From Periplaneta americana (lineage: Eukaryota; Arthropoda; Insecta; Blattodea; Blattidae), in the NCBI RefSeq assembly GCF_040183065.1, contig NC_091122.1:81321955-81385954 (forward strand): a stretch of 64,000 nucleotides of DNA, read 5' to 3'. This document shows, one piece after another, positions 11,041 through 21,239 of the stretch; the stretch's first letter is position 1; every line of letters begins with the position of its first letter. The position numbers were made by a program, and so were the translations under genes. Under the pieces are notes generated by a model. That model saw only the letters and a list, made by a program, of their open reading frames with translations, was not told where the DNA came from and made no database searches.

Positions 11041-11112
11041 ATACCAAGTTTCATGTCACTGAACCACATGCTTCAAAAGTTATTTAGGTGGTACGGAACT
11101 TTTTACTAACCT
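11041..11112 (+). repeat. Dispersed repeat, copy 2
   Basis: Same orientation and close match to 1711-1782, again ending TTTTTACTAACC. The sequence after it differs, so the shared block is the edge of a repeat family. Confidence 0.65.
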
Positions 11113-11538
11113 GTATACAGCACTTAGTCCCAAGGCAACTACAGTTGCAGCGAGAGAAGTTTTAGGAGTTTTATAGTGAACTTTGGGTTTGTGATCTCAC
11201 CGCATCAGTTTCTATCAAAATTGTGTTGCTTTATTCTATATTATTCTTGGCATTTGTGGTGGAAAATTGTTGAGCCACATGGTGCCATGCCCTGGCATGG
11301 TCATCCTTCATGCTATAATTTGGTTACGTAGTATCATACAAGCATTGATAAGATTCATTAACTTCAACAAACTTAATGTTGAAGGCCTCACTTTCTGGAA
11401 GAGGCAAGTATTGAAATACTGTATATTAACAACTGATAAAACACCGATCATCAGCAGAAACTGGACTCGTCAGATCCTCTCTGCTGTCTGGTTGAAACTT
11501 GGATCTCCAAAGAGGTGTCGCATGCGCGACTCAGGTGA

Positions 11539-11592
11539 CAAGTGGCCAGGGTGCTAATTAACCCCTCCGTTGATTCGCACCCTGGCCACTTG
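11539..11592. repeat. Perfect 16-bp inverted repeat
   Basis: CAAGTGGCCAGGGTGC at 11539-11554 is exactly complementary to 11577-11592, with a 22-nt loop. No run of T follows, and a terminator is not expected in this genome. It may be the juxtaposed ends of a lost element. The stretch 11600-12690 beyond shows nothing I can name. Confidence 0.6.
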
Positions 11593-12738
11593 ATGGGGGA
11601 TTTCCCCCTGTTGTAAAGTTATCCGCCTTTCATAAAATCATATTAACATCCCTGCTAGGGATATACTACGAGTATATGTACTTTATAAAGTATAAAGTAA
11701 GCAAATAAAATAATATTGATGTACTATCATCACAAGCAAGATGACACTCAATAACTTAGGAATTACACATCTTACTGTATCTTAAGCCTGCTCATGGATG
11801 TAATTATATTATTATAATCAAGATGCAAGACAAGCAACTTAATGCGACGAAGCGTTAAGCTGTATCGAATGAGGATAATAATAATTTTATGTATGGTATT
11901 CTCTATCTAGGATTCTATCCCCCCTCTCATCAGAAATCTTAATTCTCGCCCTGCAAGTGGCACTCTCGAAAGAAAACGATCCGGTCCGATATGCGAGTGG
12001 CTTCAAAGAGACACGTGGAAGGTGTGACGAGTCATGCCATTCCTGAATGAAAAGTTTAATTTGATTTTGTAATTTATCTGTTTTCAAGTAATATGCCACT
12101 TGCGACGTACTACTGTGTGTGAAAGCTCCCTTACAGTTTCAAAGGGACGCATGGCAGAGTCACGACAACATCATATAAAATAGTACGCCTAAGTCTATAA
12201 TATATGCTACTGAATTCACTTGAACTGACTCACAAAGTGGAGCGAACTCCGAACATGCTACAATGTAAGAGGTCGTTTATGGAATATTACCAGATATTTA
12301 TTCATCCATTGATTCGTTCACTGACTCAGTCATTCATTAACTCGCTCAGCATGAATACATGGCCGAAATAAAACAGTTTCATATTATTCAACTTACAATT
12401 TCCCATACTTTCTTCGATCTCTGCAAGAGACTTGTTCATTGATAGCCAATAGTGGGCGCGAAGAATCCAGTAGACATGTATAACCAAATTGTAAACCTAG
12501 AAAACACGGAAATATACAACCTTAACATAGCCTTTAAGTTATCCTTACCGAAAGTCATATTAAATCACCATGAGCCATGTCGGAAAAATTAATTTATTAG
12601 TTATGTAATTTACGTCAGCCTGACATTTATGAAGGTGTAATGTAAGACAAAAAGATTGTCAGCTTTAAAATTAATATGCCCTAATTCAAAGTTATGGGGA
12701 GATGGAGGCAGGCTGGCTACAGAGGCACGTTGAAACAC

Positions 12739-15331
12739 CAGGGGTGTATTTTGCGGACTACTGTGGCTACCGGAGGTAGCCCAAGGAAATTACAAAAGAA
12801 AAAGTTTATAATATAACATAATGTAATAATTTTGTATTACCGTATTAGTTTTACCACAGTAATTAGAATTAAAGTAATTGTTAGATTTATATGCACTCTC
12901 TGCTCTCGAAAAGAAACAAGTTGTCTAGGCGGCATCACTGGAGAAACCGCTGCTACGAAGGGTAGCCTGTGACCGTTCCGCTCACGTCGCACAACTGCCC
13001 GTCCCCCCGCTCTCTTCTGTTTCCATCGTGCAGTGTAGGCGGGTGAGTTGCCGCTCTCGTGATCTGTTTCTTGGAAGGCGCGAAGCAACAATATGCTTAG
13101 TGCGCTAGCTCATTAATGTGATTGTGTTCTTGCAGTGCAGTATTTTAAATTTGTGATTTGTTCGAGTGTCTAAGAGTTATATTAATTGTGAATTATTAAG
13201 TTTTTAATTTCCCAATTAAGTGATATTGTGAAAAATATGGCAGAACAAGTTTCTGGAGAGGTTTGTGTTGAAAATGACTGTGTAATGGAAGGTTTATTAA
13301 AAGTGCCTTTTAACCGTCGTACATACAACGAGAAAGTTGAAATTGTGAAAATGGAAAGACCAACTCCTGAGTTAAATTTGTCCATGGACATAAAAGAAAA
13401 ACAGCGTGAGTACACACGCCATTTCACTTCAACATCATATGGTAAGTGGAATTGGTTGTGTGGTAGTTCTAAACTGTCTAAACTATTTTGCTGGCCATGT
13501 TTGTTATTTAGCCGCGAAACTAATGTGTGGTCAAAAGAGGGGTTTTCTAATATGAACTCCCTTCGAACGGCAGTCCTAAAACACGACAAATCAAAAGCTC
13601 ATATTTGTAGTAGCATGAAATTTGCAAACTTTGGGAAGACAAGAATTGATTTACAGCTAGATAAGCAAAAAGTTCTACACATCAACCAACACAATACTCT
13701 TGTGAAAAAAAAATCGGGAGATTTTACTGCGTCTTATTAACGCAGTCTGCTTTCTAGGAAAACAAGAATTGGCTTTTCGGGGTCATAATGAGAGTGTGGA
13801 ATCAGACAATAGAGGAAATTATATTGAATATTTAAGTTCCTTAAGTGAATTTGACCATTTACTAGCCAATCATCTTGAGAGTTCAACAGTATTCCGTGGT
13901 ACTTCTCCCGCAATTCAGAATGACTTAATATTTGCTATAAGTGGGGTTATGATAAAGAACATAAAATCTGAAATAGAAGAAGCACCTTTTGTGGCCATTG
14001 TTGTTGATGAAACAAGTGACTGCTCTAATCAGAGTCAATTGTCCACTGTTTTAAGATACGTCGACAGTACTGCCAATGTTCAAGAACGGTTTATAGGATT
14101 CACAAATGTCAGTTCGGGCAAAACTGCTGCTGCTTTGTTTCAGCATGTGGAAGATGCTATAGCAGAATACAATGTCGGCAATAAGTTAATTCTCATCATC
14201 TCCTAAAAGATCAGAAAAACTCAAGGAATTTATGAAAAAGAAACTCCCAAAAGTAGCACCAACTATATGGAATTTTACATCTCGGCTTGTAAATACAGTA
14301 AAGGAATACAGAGAACAACTGACTGCTTTCTTTGAAAATATCATTTGTAATGACTCTGAAGAAAACTGGGATGATGATGTAATTGTGCAGGCTCAAGGAT
14401 ATTTGTATTTTTTCACACAGTTTCAGAATATATTTCTTCTTGAAGTCTATGCTAGAGTGTTCGCACATACAGATGTGCTCTACAACATTCTTCAGACAAA
14501 AAGTCTAGACATAGCATACTGCTTGCAAGAGGTATCAAAGTTAAAACATACTATATCCGAGTTCAGACGTAGTGGGTTTCCGTCCATATGGAGTAATATG
14601 GAAAATGAAAATTCTTCAGACAATACAATGGATCCACCATTAAAGCGAAGAAAAGGAGATGATGAATTGAAATACAGGCAGCTGTACTACAGCATACTAG
14701 ATCGTATGCACATGGAAATTACTGACAGATTTTCTGATTATGGAAAGCTTCAGTTCACACATCTTCTAGATTCTCAAAATTTTTCTGATTATAGAGAAAA
14801 CTTCCCGAATGAGGCACTAAACAAATTATTTCAGTCCTATAACAGTCACTTTGATCAAGTACGTTTGAAAAATGAATTAAGTGTAATATATTCAGCAGAA
14901 GTCTTTGATTTTTCGAACGAACCTATCCATGAAATATTATCTGCCATATATGAAAACCAGCTGAACCAAGTTATTCCTGAAGTCCTTAAATTGGCAACAT
15001 TAATTGTGACAATACCAGCTACGTCAGCATCGGTAGAAAGAACATTTTCTGCGTTGAAGAGAATAAAATCCTACTGTAGATCAACTCATACACAAGAACG
15101 TTTATCCGGCTTGGCACTGATGTCCATTGAAAAGTCATTTCTACAGAAACTTCGCAAGCGGCCCAACTGTAATTTCAATGACTAAGTCATCAAAGTATTT
15201 TCGTCCCAATCAAGACGTCTGGAATTCACATATAAATAGGTAAGGAATTTTATTATAGGGTTTTTAAAATATATTTTGTGTAATAATAGGGTCAGTGGTA
15301 GCCCAGACCCTTAAACCAGTATACGCCACTG
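12739..15331 (+). mobile_element. hAT element with DUF4371-type transposase
   Basis: The left end begins CAGGGGTGTATTTTGC and the right end is the complement of CAGTGGCGTATACTGG. Flanks are TGAAACAC (12731-12738) and TGACACAC (15332-15339), an 8-bp duplication with one change, as expected for hAT. Length is 2593 bp. It lies just inside the left end of the pogo-like element. Confidence 0.85.
13237..15185 (+). pseudogene. hAT transposase (TTF finger, DUF4371, hAT dimerisation), broken
   Basis: ATG at 13237 opens a TTF-type zinc finger (WLCGS, FCWPCLLFS, then spaced His). A frameshift in the A9 run near 13710 moves the reading to the next frame, which gives LAFRGHNES, NRGNYIEYL and the catalytic block VDETSD (about 14008). 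At about 14190-14215 the catalytic middle segment is missing: the S-Y-D-G-A and C-x2-H blocks kept by the relative at 53.6-55.7 kb are absent. Reading resumes with KVAPTIWNFTSRLVNTV and ends in the dimerisation motif ATSASVERTFSALKRIKS. A frameshift and an internal deletion make it non-functional. The family cuts and pastes DNA; this copy cannot. Confidence 0.85.
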
Positions 15332-15835
15332 TGACACACCAGTTTTATTTCGGTAGTTATCCGACGGATTGTAGCACCATGCAGACAATATGACCTCTGC
15401 TTTATAAAGCACACTCCACGGAAGCGTCAGACCTTTGTGGCAAGCAGTAGAAGAAGAAAACCTTACAGTTGTTTTTGCAGCAAGATAAGTAAATTTTCAC
15501 CATCTCGTGATTATTTTTTACAGGTTACATATGTAATATTAGATGAACTTTAAATACGTCGTTGGAAATAACATTTATTTGGCTCTGTTTCGTGTTAATT
15601 TCATTTCGATCATTCATTATTCTAATTCGTAATTTTTATCCCAAATTAACTATCTAGACCAAAGGCAAGTTGGCACAATCGTTTGGAGGCAGATTGGCAC
15701 ATTGTTTAACCTACTCCGCTGTGTTACTTCAAATGATTATATAAATTATACAATACATATTTTACTTATTCACATAATTTGTTATTATATAAGTTCAGTT
15801 TAATTGATTGTAAATATAAAGAAATATATCTTCAT

Positions 15836-16545
15836 TGCAGTGAATAAGAAAATGAGGAAATAAAAAACTGACAGAGCAACTACTTCTACTGATAATATGA
15901 TATTACGAGCTGTCAGTGCTGTAAAGTTAGAAAACAGAAGTGTGGCCAAGGGGACAAGGATTTTAACATCTCATTCCAGACTCCCACTCGGTAGTGTAGG
16001 TAAGCTACGGATGAGGACATAAGGGAAAAGTGTCTACTGCGATACTTACTAACTCTCCAGTTAAGAAAGCACTAGAGGACAGAAAATCGAAAAAGAATAA
16101 TGAATTTGATCAACAATAATATAAGAGGAGACTTTAGTAGTGAGAAAAGGAATCTTAAGACCAGTCGAAAGACAAATAATAATTGAGGCACTTAGTTGAA
16201 AAATCAGATACATCACTAAAACATAATTTTTCAGTACGAAGGAAAAACGTTTGCAAGGAACCAAGGATTGCAACCAATACTATTCTTTCATCATACAAAT
16301 CCATGTAATGTATCTGGCTTTGGAGCATAACAGTGCTGTAGCGGTTGTAGAATCATATGAAGTTATTAAATATAATAGTAACCCATTTTGGAAAAAAAAA
16401 GTGATATATCTGATTTTGCAACTACACGCCTCAATTCAAGAAGGGAAAGTAACGAAGAAGACAGAGAGACATATTGCCTGTATTGTGTTAAATCTTACTC
16501 AGAATGTGCACCAGGTGACAGTGCCTGGAGTGTAAATTATGGCAC
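15836..16545 (+). pseudogene. pogo-like transposase relics after the hAT
   Basis: Near 15851 the reading MRK, stop, KTDRATTSTDNM then AVSAVKLENRSVA resembles the N-terminal helix-turn-helix start of Tigger/jerky transposases. At about 16470-16545 a frame gives CLYCVKSYSECAPGDSAW, matching the C-terminal Cys-Cys-Trp finger of the pogo at 21.2-23.1 kb (CLYCNEFYSQFKPEETW). Between them the coding sequence is mostly lost. The ORF at 16251-16535 is largely a shadow. Confidence 0.45.
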
Positions 16546-17126
16546 ATAAAAATTTTATTAATGGAAACAGAAAGTTTGTATGCATAAACTCTTTCTCGGA
16601 TATTATTTAATAAGACAATATGATATATAGTCATTTACGAATTCAAAATTAATTTTTCTAACTTGTTTTTCTAGGATTCAGTTCTTTTATCTGAGTGTTT
16701 AACTCCATGGTCATGTATTTATGTGTGTTCATCTTATTGAATCATTTGCCTGTGTAAAAAATAAATTCTAAATTTTAAAAATGTAATATTATATGCAGTT
16801 TGCTCTTATTTCACATGTAGACAATTTATCCCATACCATGTGTCAACCTGCCTCCAAGTCGGGGTAAGTTGACTTAATCAGCACGTTTCAAAATAATACA
16901 AAATTTTAAATCGTGGTGAAATCTAAATTCAAATATCTCTCCACATAACCCAAGAACCACGTAGAACGGCCATCTTTGAAGAGTTCATAAAATGCTATGC
17001 AAATTACAGAAAAAAATGAAACGTAAATTTTGAGCCAACCTGCCTTCCTCTGTCCTACATATGATGTGGCAAATTGCATGTCAGATAACGATACTTTAAT
17101 CCTCGCTTAGTTCTGAACTACGATAT

Positions 17127-17167
<41 letters not shown>

Positions 17168-17184
17168 ATAGTAGTAGTAGTAGT
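17127..17184. repeat. (GTA)n microsatellite
   Basis: TAG/GTA trinucleotides that abut the LTR-like element; the same array continues after it at 18573-18700. Confidence 0.9.
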
Positions 17185-18572
17185 TGTTGTATGTCATTTC
17201 TTTTGTGCCCGTGCGAATTCTTTAGGTCTCGTATTTTCAAGTTATAGTTGAAACACGTCAAAGCATGTCTCTAGCAACCATCTCCCCCCGTGTTAAAGCC
17301 GGATGCACGAACCCCCGTGCTATAGTACAGAAGAGGGTGAGCGCCTGCGCCTAGCAGTCGGATGACCACATGGCCAAGAAAACGCGGGGCTTGCTACAAG
17401 TCACAAAGTTTAGGCGGACGTTTTGACGTCATAGCGTCGTAACGCTCAAACCTACCCCAAAGAGGGGGAGAAATGGCGTGAATCCCGAGTGTGTATATAA
17501 GGCGGACCAAATCGCCATACAGTCATTCGTTGCCGATTAGGGGGGACAGCTACTAAGCTCCCCCTGCCACCGACAACATCTCTTTCTCTGATCCAGCGTG
17601 CTGTACTTCGTCGGACTGGGTTTTCACGGCCGACATTTTCCCCGGAACAGAAACGCATCGCCGGCTCTGTCTCCGCTTCCCCGTTCCAATCTCTCTAACC
17701 AATCTATCTTAGTATCGTCCTTCTTGACTACCTGCCCACCCCCGCTTATCACCTTGTCTTTATTTCACGTGCTCGATCCCTTTTAGAAAACATTGTTTTT
17801 TTTCTATCCTTGACTTCCCTCTCTGTGGACGCCCATCGCCGGTCATTTGTCAGCGAATCTCGTTAGCAAAGAGTAACCCTTCCACCTCCAGTGGTCGTCT
17901 AATCGCGGGCCATTTTGCAGAGCTTCGATAGGCTAGAACCTTCCCTCACCCCTGCTTCCCGTCTTTCAGTTCTCCTACCCACTGAATTCGCACCCTCTTA
18001 CGAGCAAACTCTTCAGTTCTCCCCAGGCACTCTCGTTTCTCCTCTCTCCTCTTTTCTACGTTGCCACTCCGTTTACTTCATACTAGCCCCATTGCTACTC
18101 TCTCCTTTGTCTTGTCTTCATCTCTCCCCAGGCATTCCCGTTACTCCTCTAATATATTATATTCAATCATGGCAGCAGGACATCTTCGAGTTAGCCTCAA
18201 TCAGAGTCGTATGGCCAACAATTTCAATATCTTAGATTTTTCAATGGCACTTCCGTTACCCCTGCCCATGAATTAGTACAAAACGTCAATTACTTAAATA
18301 AATAACTATATATGTAACCTGAGTTTTTCCTTTCTGCATCATCTCCCCCCCCATAAACTTCGTCACCACTTGTCATTTACTCCCGTTTCCCCTCTCTCCA
18401 CTTGGGATTACAGCAAGTAGAAGAACGTCAACGCAGACCGAAGCACAACACCTATATCTTAACATCACTCTCCCCCACACACTTCGGCTCCTCTTGTCCG
18501 GTCACTCCCGTTTCCCCTTTCCACACCTGTTGTCATCAGCAGAGAGACGTCAACGGAGACCGGCGCACGACA
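17185..18572 (+). mobile_element. Probable solo LTR with CRE and TATA promoter
   Basis: The segment starts TGTTGTATGTC and ends GCACGACA, so the ends are TG...CA with inverted TGTYGT hexamers. It splits a GTA microsatellite, with TAGT on each side (17181-17184 and 18573-18576). Inside are a perfect TGACGTCA (17424-17431), TATATAA (17494-17500) and an initiator TCATT 29 bp further on, then a long C/T-rich region and AATAAA near 18296. Direct repeats of about 110-125 bp (18353-18463 and 18480-18575) lie in its 3' part. No coding region. It could instead be a host promoter, but the split microsatellite argues for insertion. The TAGT duplication is hard to judge within a TAG array. Confidence 0.5.
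17424..17527 (+). promoter_or_regulatory. CRE + TATA box + initiator
   Basis: TGACGTCA at 17424-17431, TATATAA at 17494-17500 and TCATT at 17523-17527 have the spacing of an RNA polymerase II core promoter. Probably the U3/R junction of the surrounding LTR. Confidence 0.6.
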
Positions 18573-18578
18573 TAGTAA

Positions 18579-18629
<51 letters not shown>

Positions 18630-18700
18630 CAGTAGTAGTAGCAGTAGCAGTAGCAGTAGCAGCAGCAGTAGCAGAGCAGCAGCAGCAGCAGTACTGAGTG
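18573..18700. repeat. (GTA)n/(GCA)n microsatellite
   Basis: Trinucleotide array grading from GTA to GCA. The polyvaline, polyalanine and polythreonine ORFs here are translations of it. Confidence 0.95.
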
Positions 18701-19655
18701 GATAGGGACGACCCTTCAGCTTCGCAGAAAGAACACGATGATGCTATTTGCCGCACCGTTAAACATTATCATGTCATAGTTCCTATGACAGTGACTCAAT
18801 TGCGCTGTAACTTTTAGGATTCATAGATAAATGTCTAAGGAAAGCATAGAAAAAATTATAAATAAAAAAATATTTTGGAAACTGAGAAAAAAATTATTAA
18901 CTTTTAAGTGAGTCGTCCAAAATAGAATTGACATGATAAGCGACAAACTTTTTGATTTTTCACGATGGATAGGAGATCAAAGCGAGAGAAATATCTAGAA
19001 AGAATGGAAATTACTTTTAAAAGTAGCTGGTATTCAAAACATTTAGTGGTTTGCCAGTTAAGGCAAGTTAAAGATTTTTTCCCCTAGCGGACTTTCGTAT
19101 GCAGTATGACAACTTTTACCTGTTAGAACTGCGGATTCTCACAGAAATAATCGCTCTGATTTCAAATTTGTTTTCAAAATATTTTCATTGCTTAAGATTT
19201 TCGAGTTAATCGTGAGTTTTGAAATGTAATTAAAATATTTCTAGTACGTAAATGACATCTACGCTGATTAAACAATAGCATGACATACTTTGAAATTGAG
19301 AAAAATGAAAAGAATGGCATAGTAGTCTATAAATTTATTATTAGGCCTATTATCATCATCATTATGATTATTTCAAGGAATGAAGCTCTCTTGTTTCACT
19401 TTCCTGCCTTAGCATAAGAGCTAATCCACTCCAAACCGATCAAGAATTAACATTGCTATCTCCGACATTCTTTTTTAACTTTTTTCGGATACGTTTAACA
19501 CTTTATTGAGTCTTGGGCTCAGACGAAAGGTAAAAATATATTTATTAATATGGGGATTTATGTACAACAAAAAAATAGCAGCGTTAAGTGCTTGTCAATT
19601 TCTCTTCCACTCAACCAAGTCTACAAAAAGTACAAGTAGGCCTACAAAAGTTATA

Positions 19656-19721
<66 letters not shown>

Positions 19722-19850
19722 GTGACTGTAATACCCATAATAAATTGAAAGACTACTATGACATGCTTTTCATGTTTCTTAATTTTGAAAAGATTTTAAT
19801 TACATATCAGAACTCACGATTAACTCGAAAACCTTAAGGAATGAAAATAT

Positions 19851-20604
19851 TGTGACAGCGACGTGAGATTCGAACTCACGACCAGCGTCCCGCAAGAAAG
19901 CAGATCGCGCGTGAGTCGACACGGGCTCCACGGAGCACTGAGGGACGGCGCGCGGCGGAGAGAAGAGAGGGGAAAGGGCCTACGCGGCGAGGGAGTTTGC
20001 GCGCGCATCTTCTGCTTGCCTAGCGAGGCCGAGAATTCCGTCGAAGTGGAAAAATCGCGAATTCGAACTTTCTCGGTTACGTCGCTGTGGTTATAAATTA
20101 CGGACGCGAAGGAACGACAGATTCATTCATTCATGATTAGTTCAGTCAGTAAGCCAGTGAACAAAGCAAGCCAGCCAGTCTTGTGTACCGGAGTTCGACT
20201 TGAGTGTGCGTCCGCAACTGTGTGAGCATTAGAGGGACCTGAGTTCGAGTGCAGTGGACCGCAGTTGGAGGGACCTGAGTTCGAGTACAGTGGACTGTCT
20301 CTGAAGGTCTGTGGTTCGAGATACTGTGAACTCGAGTGACTGAGCTAGAAGAACTGTGAACATCAGAAATGACAGTTGTGATTTGTAAATAGTGCTTTGT
20401 AAATATTAATTAAAATTCAGTTCATTGTTGTTCTCAATATTCCAAGTAAATTGTCATTGTCGTCTGTGGAGTGAAATAACGAATACTGTGTTACTGTGTG
20501 GAGAGCAAATCCCATTGTTGACGAGAGCGTTTAAAGTGAATTGTAGAAAGGAATTATTGTTGCTTTAAATAAAAGGTACATTGTTGAGTTGAAATAAATT
20601 TACA
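19851..20604 (+). mobile_element. Solo LTR, 754 bp, 4-bp duplication ATAT
   Basis: It starts TGTGACAGCGACG and ends AAATTTACA (TG...CA), flanked by ATAT at 19847-19850 and 20605-20608. The other foldback arm gives the uninterrupted sequence across the site (AATGAAAATATTTTGAAAAC, read in complement near 19190), which confirms the insertion. It has TATAAAT at 20092-20098, a TTCATT initiator about 30 bp on, and ATTAAA/AATAAA signals downstream. No internal coding region, so recombination between two LTRs is inferred. A 4-bp duplication fits a Ty3-type element. Confidence 0.8.
20092..20127 (+). promoter_or_regulatory. TATA box and initiator of the solo LTR
   Basis: TATAAAT at 20092-20098 is followed by ATTCATT at 20121-20127, giving a normal core-promoter spacing within the LTR. 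Confidence 0.6.
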
Positions 20605-21034
20605 ATATTTTGAAAACAAATTTGAAACCAGAGCGATGATTTCTATGAGAATCCGCAGTTCTAACTGACTAAGTTTTCATTCTACATACGAAAGTTCGCC
20701 GGGGGAACGGGGAATTTTCTCGTGAAAAGGAAAGAAGTTTGTAGTTTACCATGTCAATGTCTGTTTTGGACTGTTCACTTCGAAGTCAATAATTTTTTTC
20801 TCACTTTCCAAAAAAGATTTTGATTTAGAATATATTTTTATTCTTTCGTTAGACATTTAACTATGTATCATAAAAATCAGAGTGCGTTTGATTTATTATT
20901 ATAGGAGCTACGACATGATAATTTTTAACGGTGCGGCAAACAGATTCCTCGTCTAGTAGCTCAGGAACGAAAGAACAAAAATGTCTAACGATAATACCTA
21001 CCTAGAAGTGATAAAGCCTTCACTTCCTAAGGTG

Positions 21035-21100
21035 TAAGAAAAGAGGAGGAGTCACGTAAGAAAAGAGGAGGAGTCACGTAAGAAAAGAGGAGGAGTCACG
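21035..21100. repeat. Three 22-bp direct repeats
   Basis: TAAGAAAAGAGGAGGAGTCACG occurs three times head to tail (only 20 of its bases are constant with the relative). The relative at 28.5 kb has a single unit, so the number varies between family members. No spacers are present, so it is not a CRISPR array. Confidence 0.8.
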
Positions 21101-21239
21101 CTGGAAATAACAGCGACGCGACTATAGTAGAGCGAGAAACTGTTAAATAGTACCTACATTGCGTTTGCGTGTGAGAATTCGAATCACACAGTTTTGCGTT
21201 TTGTCTTATTTGGGTCAAATAAGACTGTCAATTTTTGTA

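Larger units (their letters stand above)
12695..17055 (+). mobile_element. pogo/Tigger-like element interrupted by a hAT
   Basis: Imperfect terminal repeats (GAGGCAGGCTGGCTAC on the left; complement of GCCAACCTGCCTTCCTC on the right) are flanked by TA (12693-12694 and 17056-17057). The related motif GGCARRTTGGCACA recurs inside at about 15662 and 15690 and in complement near 16840. A hAT occupies 12739-15331, so the pogo itself is about 1.76 kb. Coding relics follow the hAT. Termini are degenerate and the boundaries are inferred. Confidence 0.5.
18712..21125. mobile_element. Long-arm foldback transposon, split by a solo LTR
   Basis: Left arm 18712-19330 is inverted relative to a right arm in two parts, 19749-19850 and 20605-21000. 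Shared blocks include GAGAATCCGCAGTTCTAAC, GTTAATCGTGAGTT, ATGACATGATAAT and AACGGTGCGGCAAA. The loop holds a (TAA)n run. The right arm extends to about 21125 with three 22-bp direct repeats and a terminal GCGACTATA; the matching left terminus is missing or replaced by the GTA/GCA array. No coding region. A smaller relative is at 28492-28913. Superfamily unknown. Confidence 0.75.

Noticed and set aside
11267-11557. 96-codon ORF as a gene
   Set aside because: Opens at a non-ATG codon, no motif, no splice or promoter support, and it ends in an inverted repeat.
18494-18756. Polyvaline, polyalanine and polythreonine ORFs on both strands
   Set aside because: Both strands are open because of a GTA/GCA trinucleotide repeat.
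21035-21100. CRISPR-like direct repeats
   Set aside because: Units are head to tail with no spacers, in an insect foldback element.
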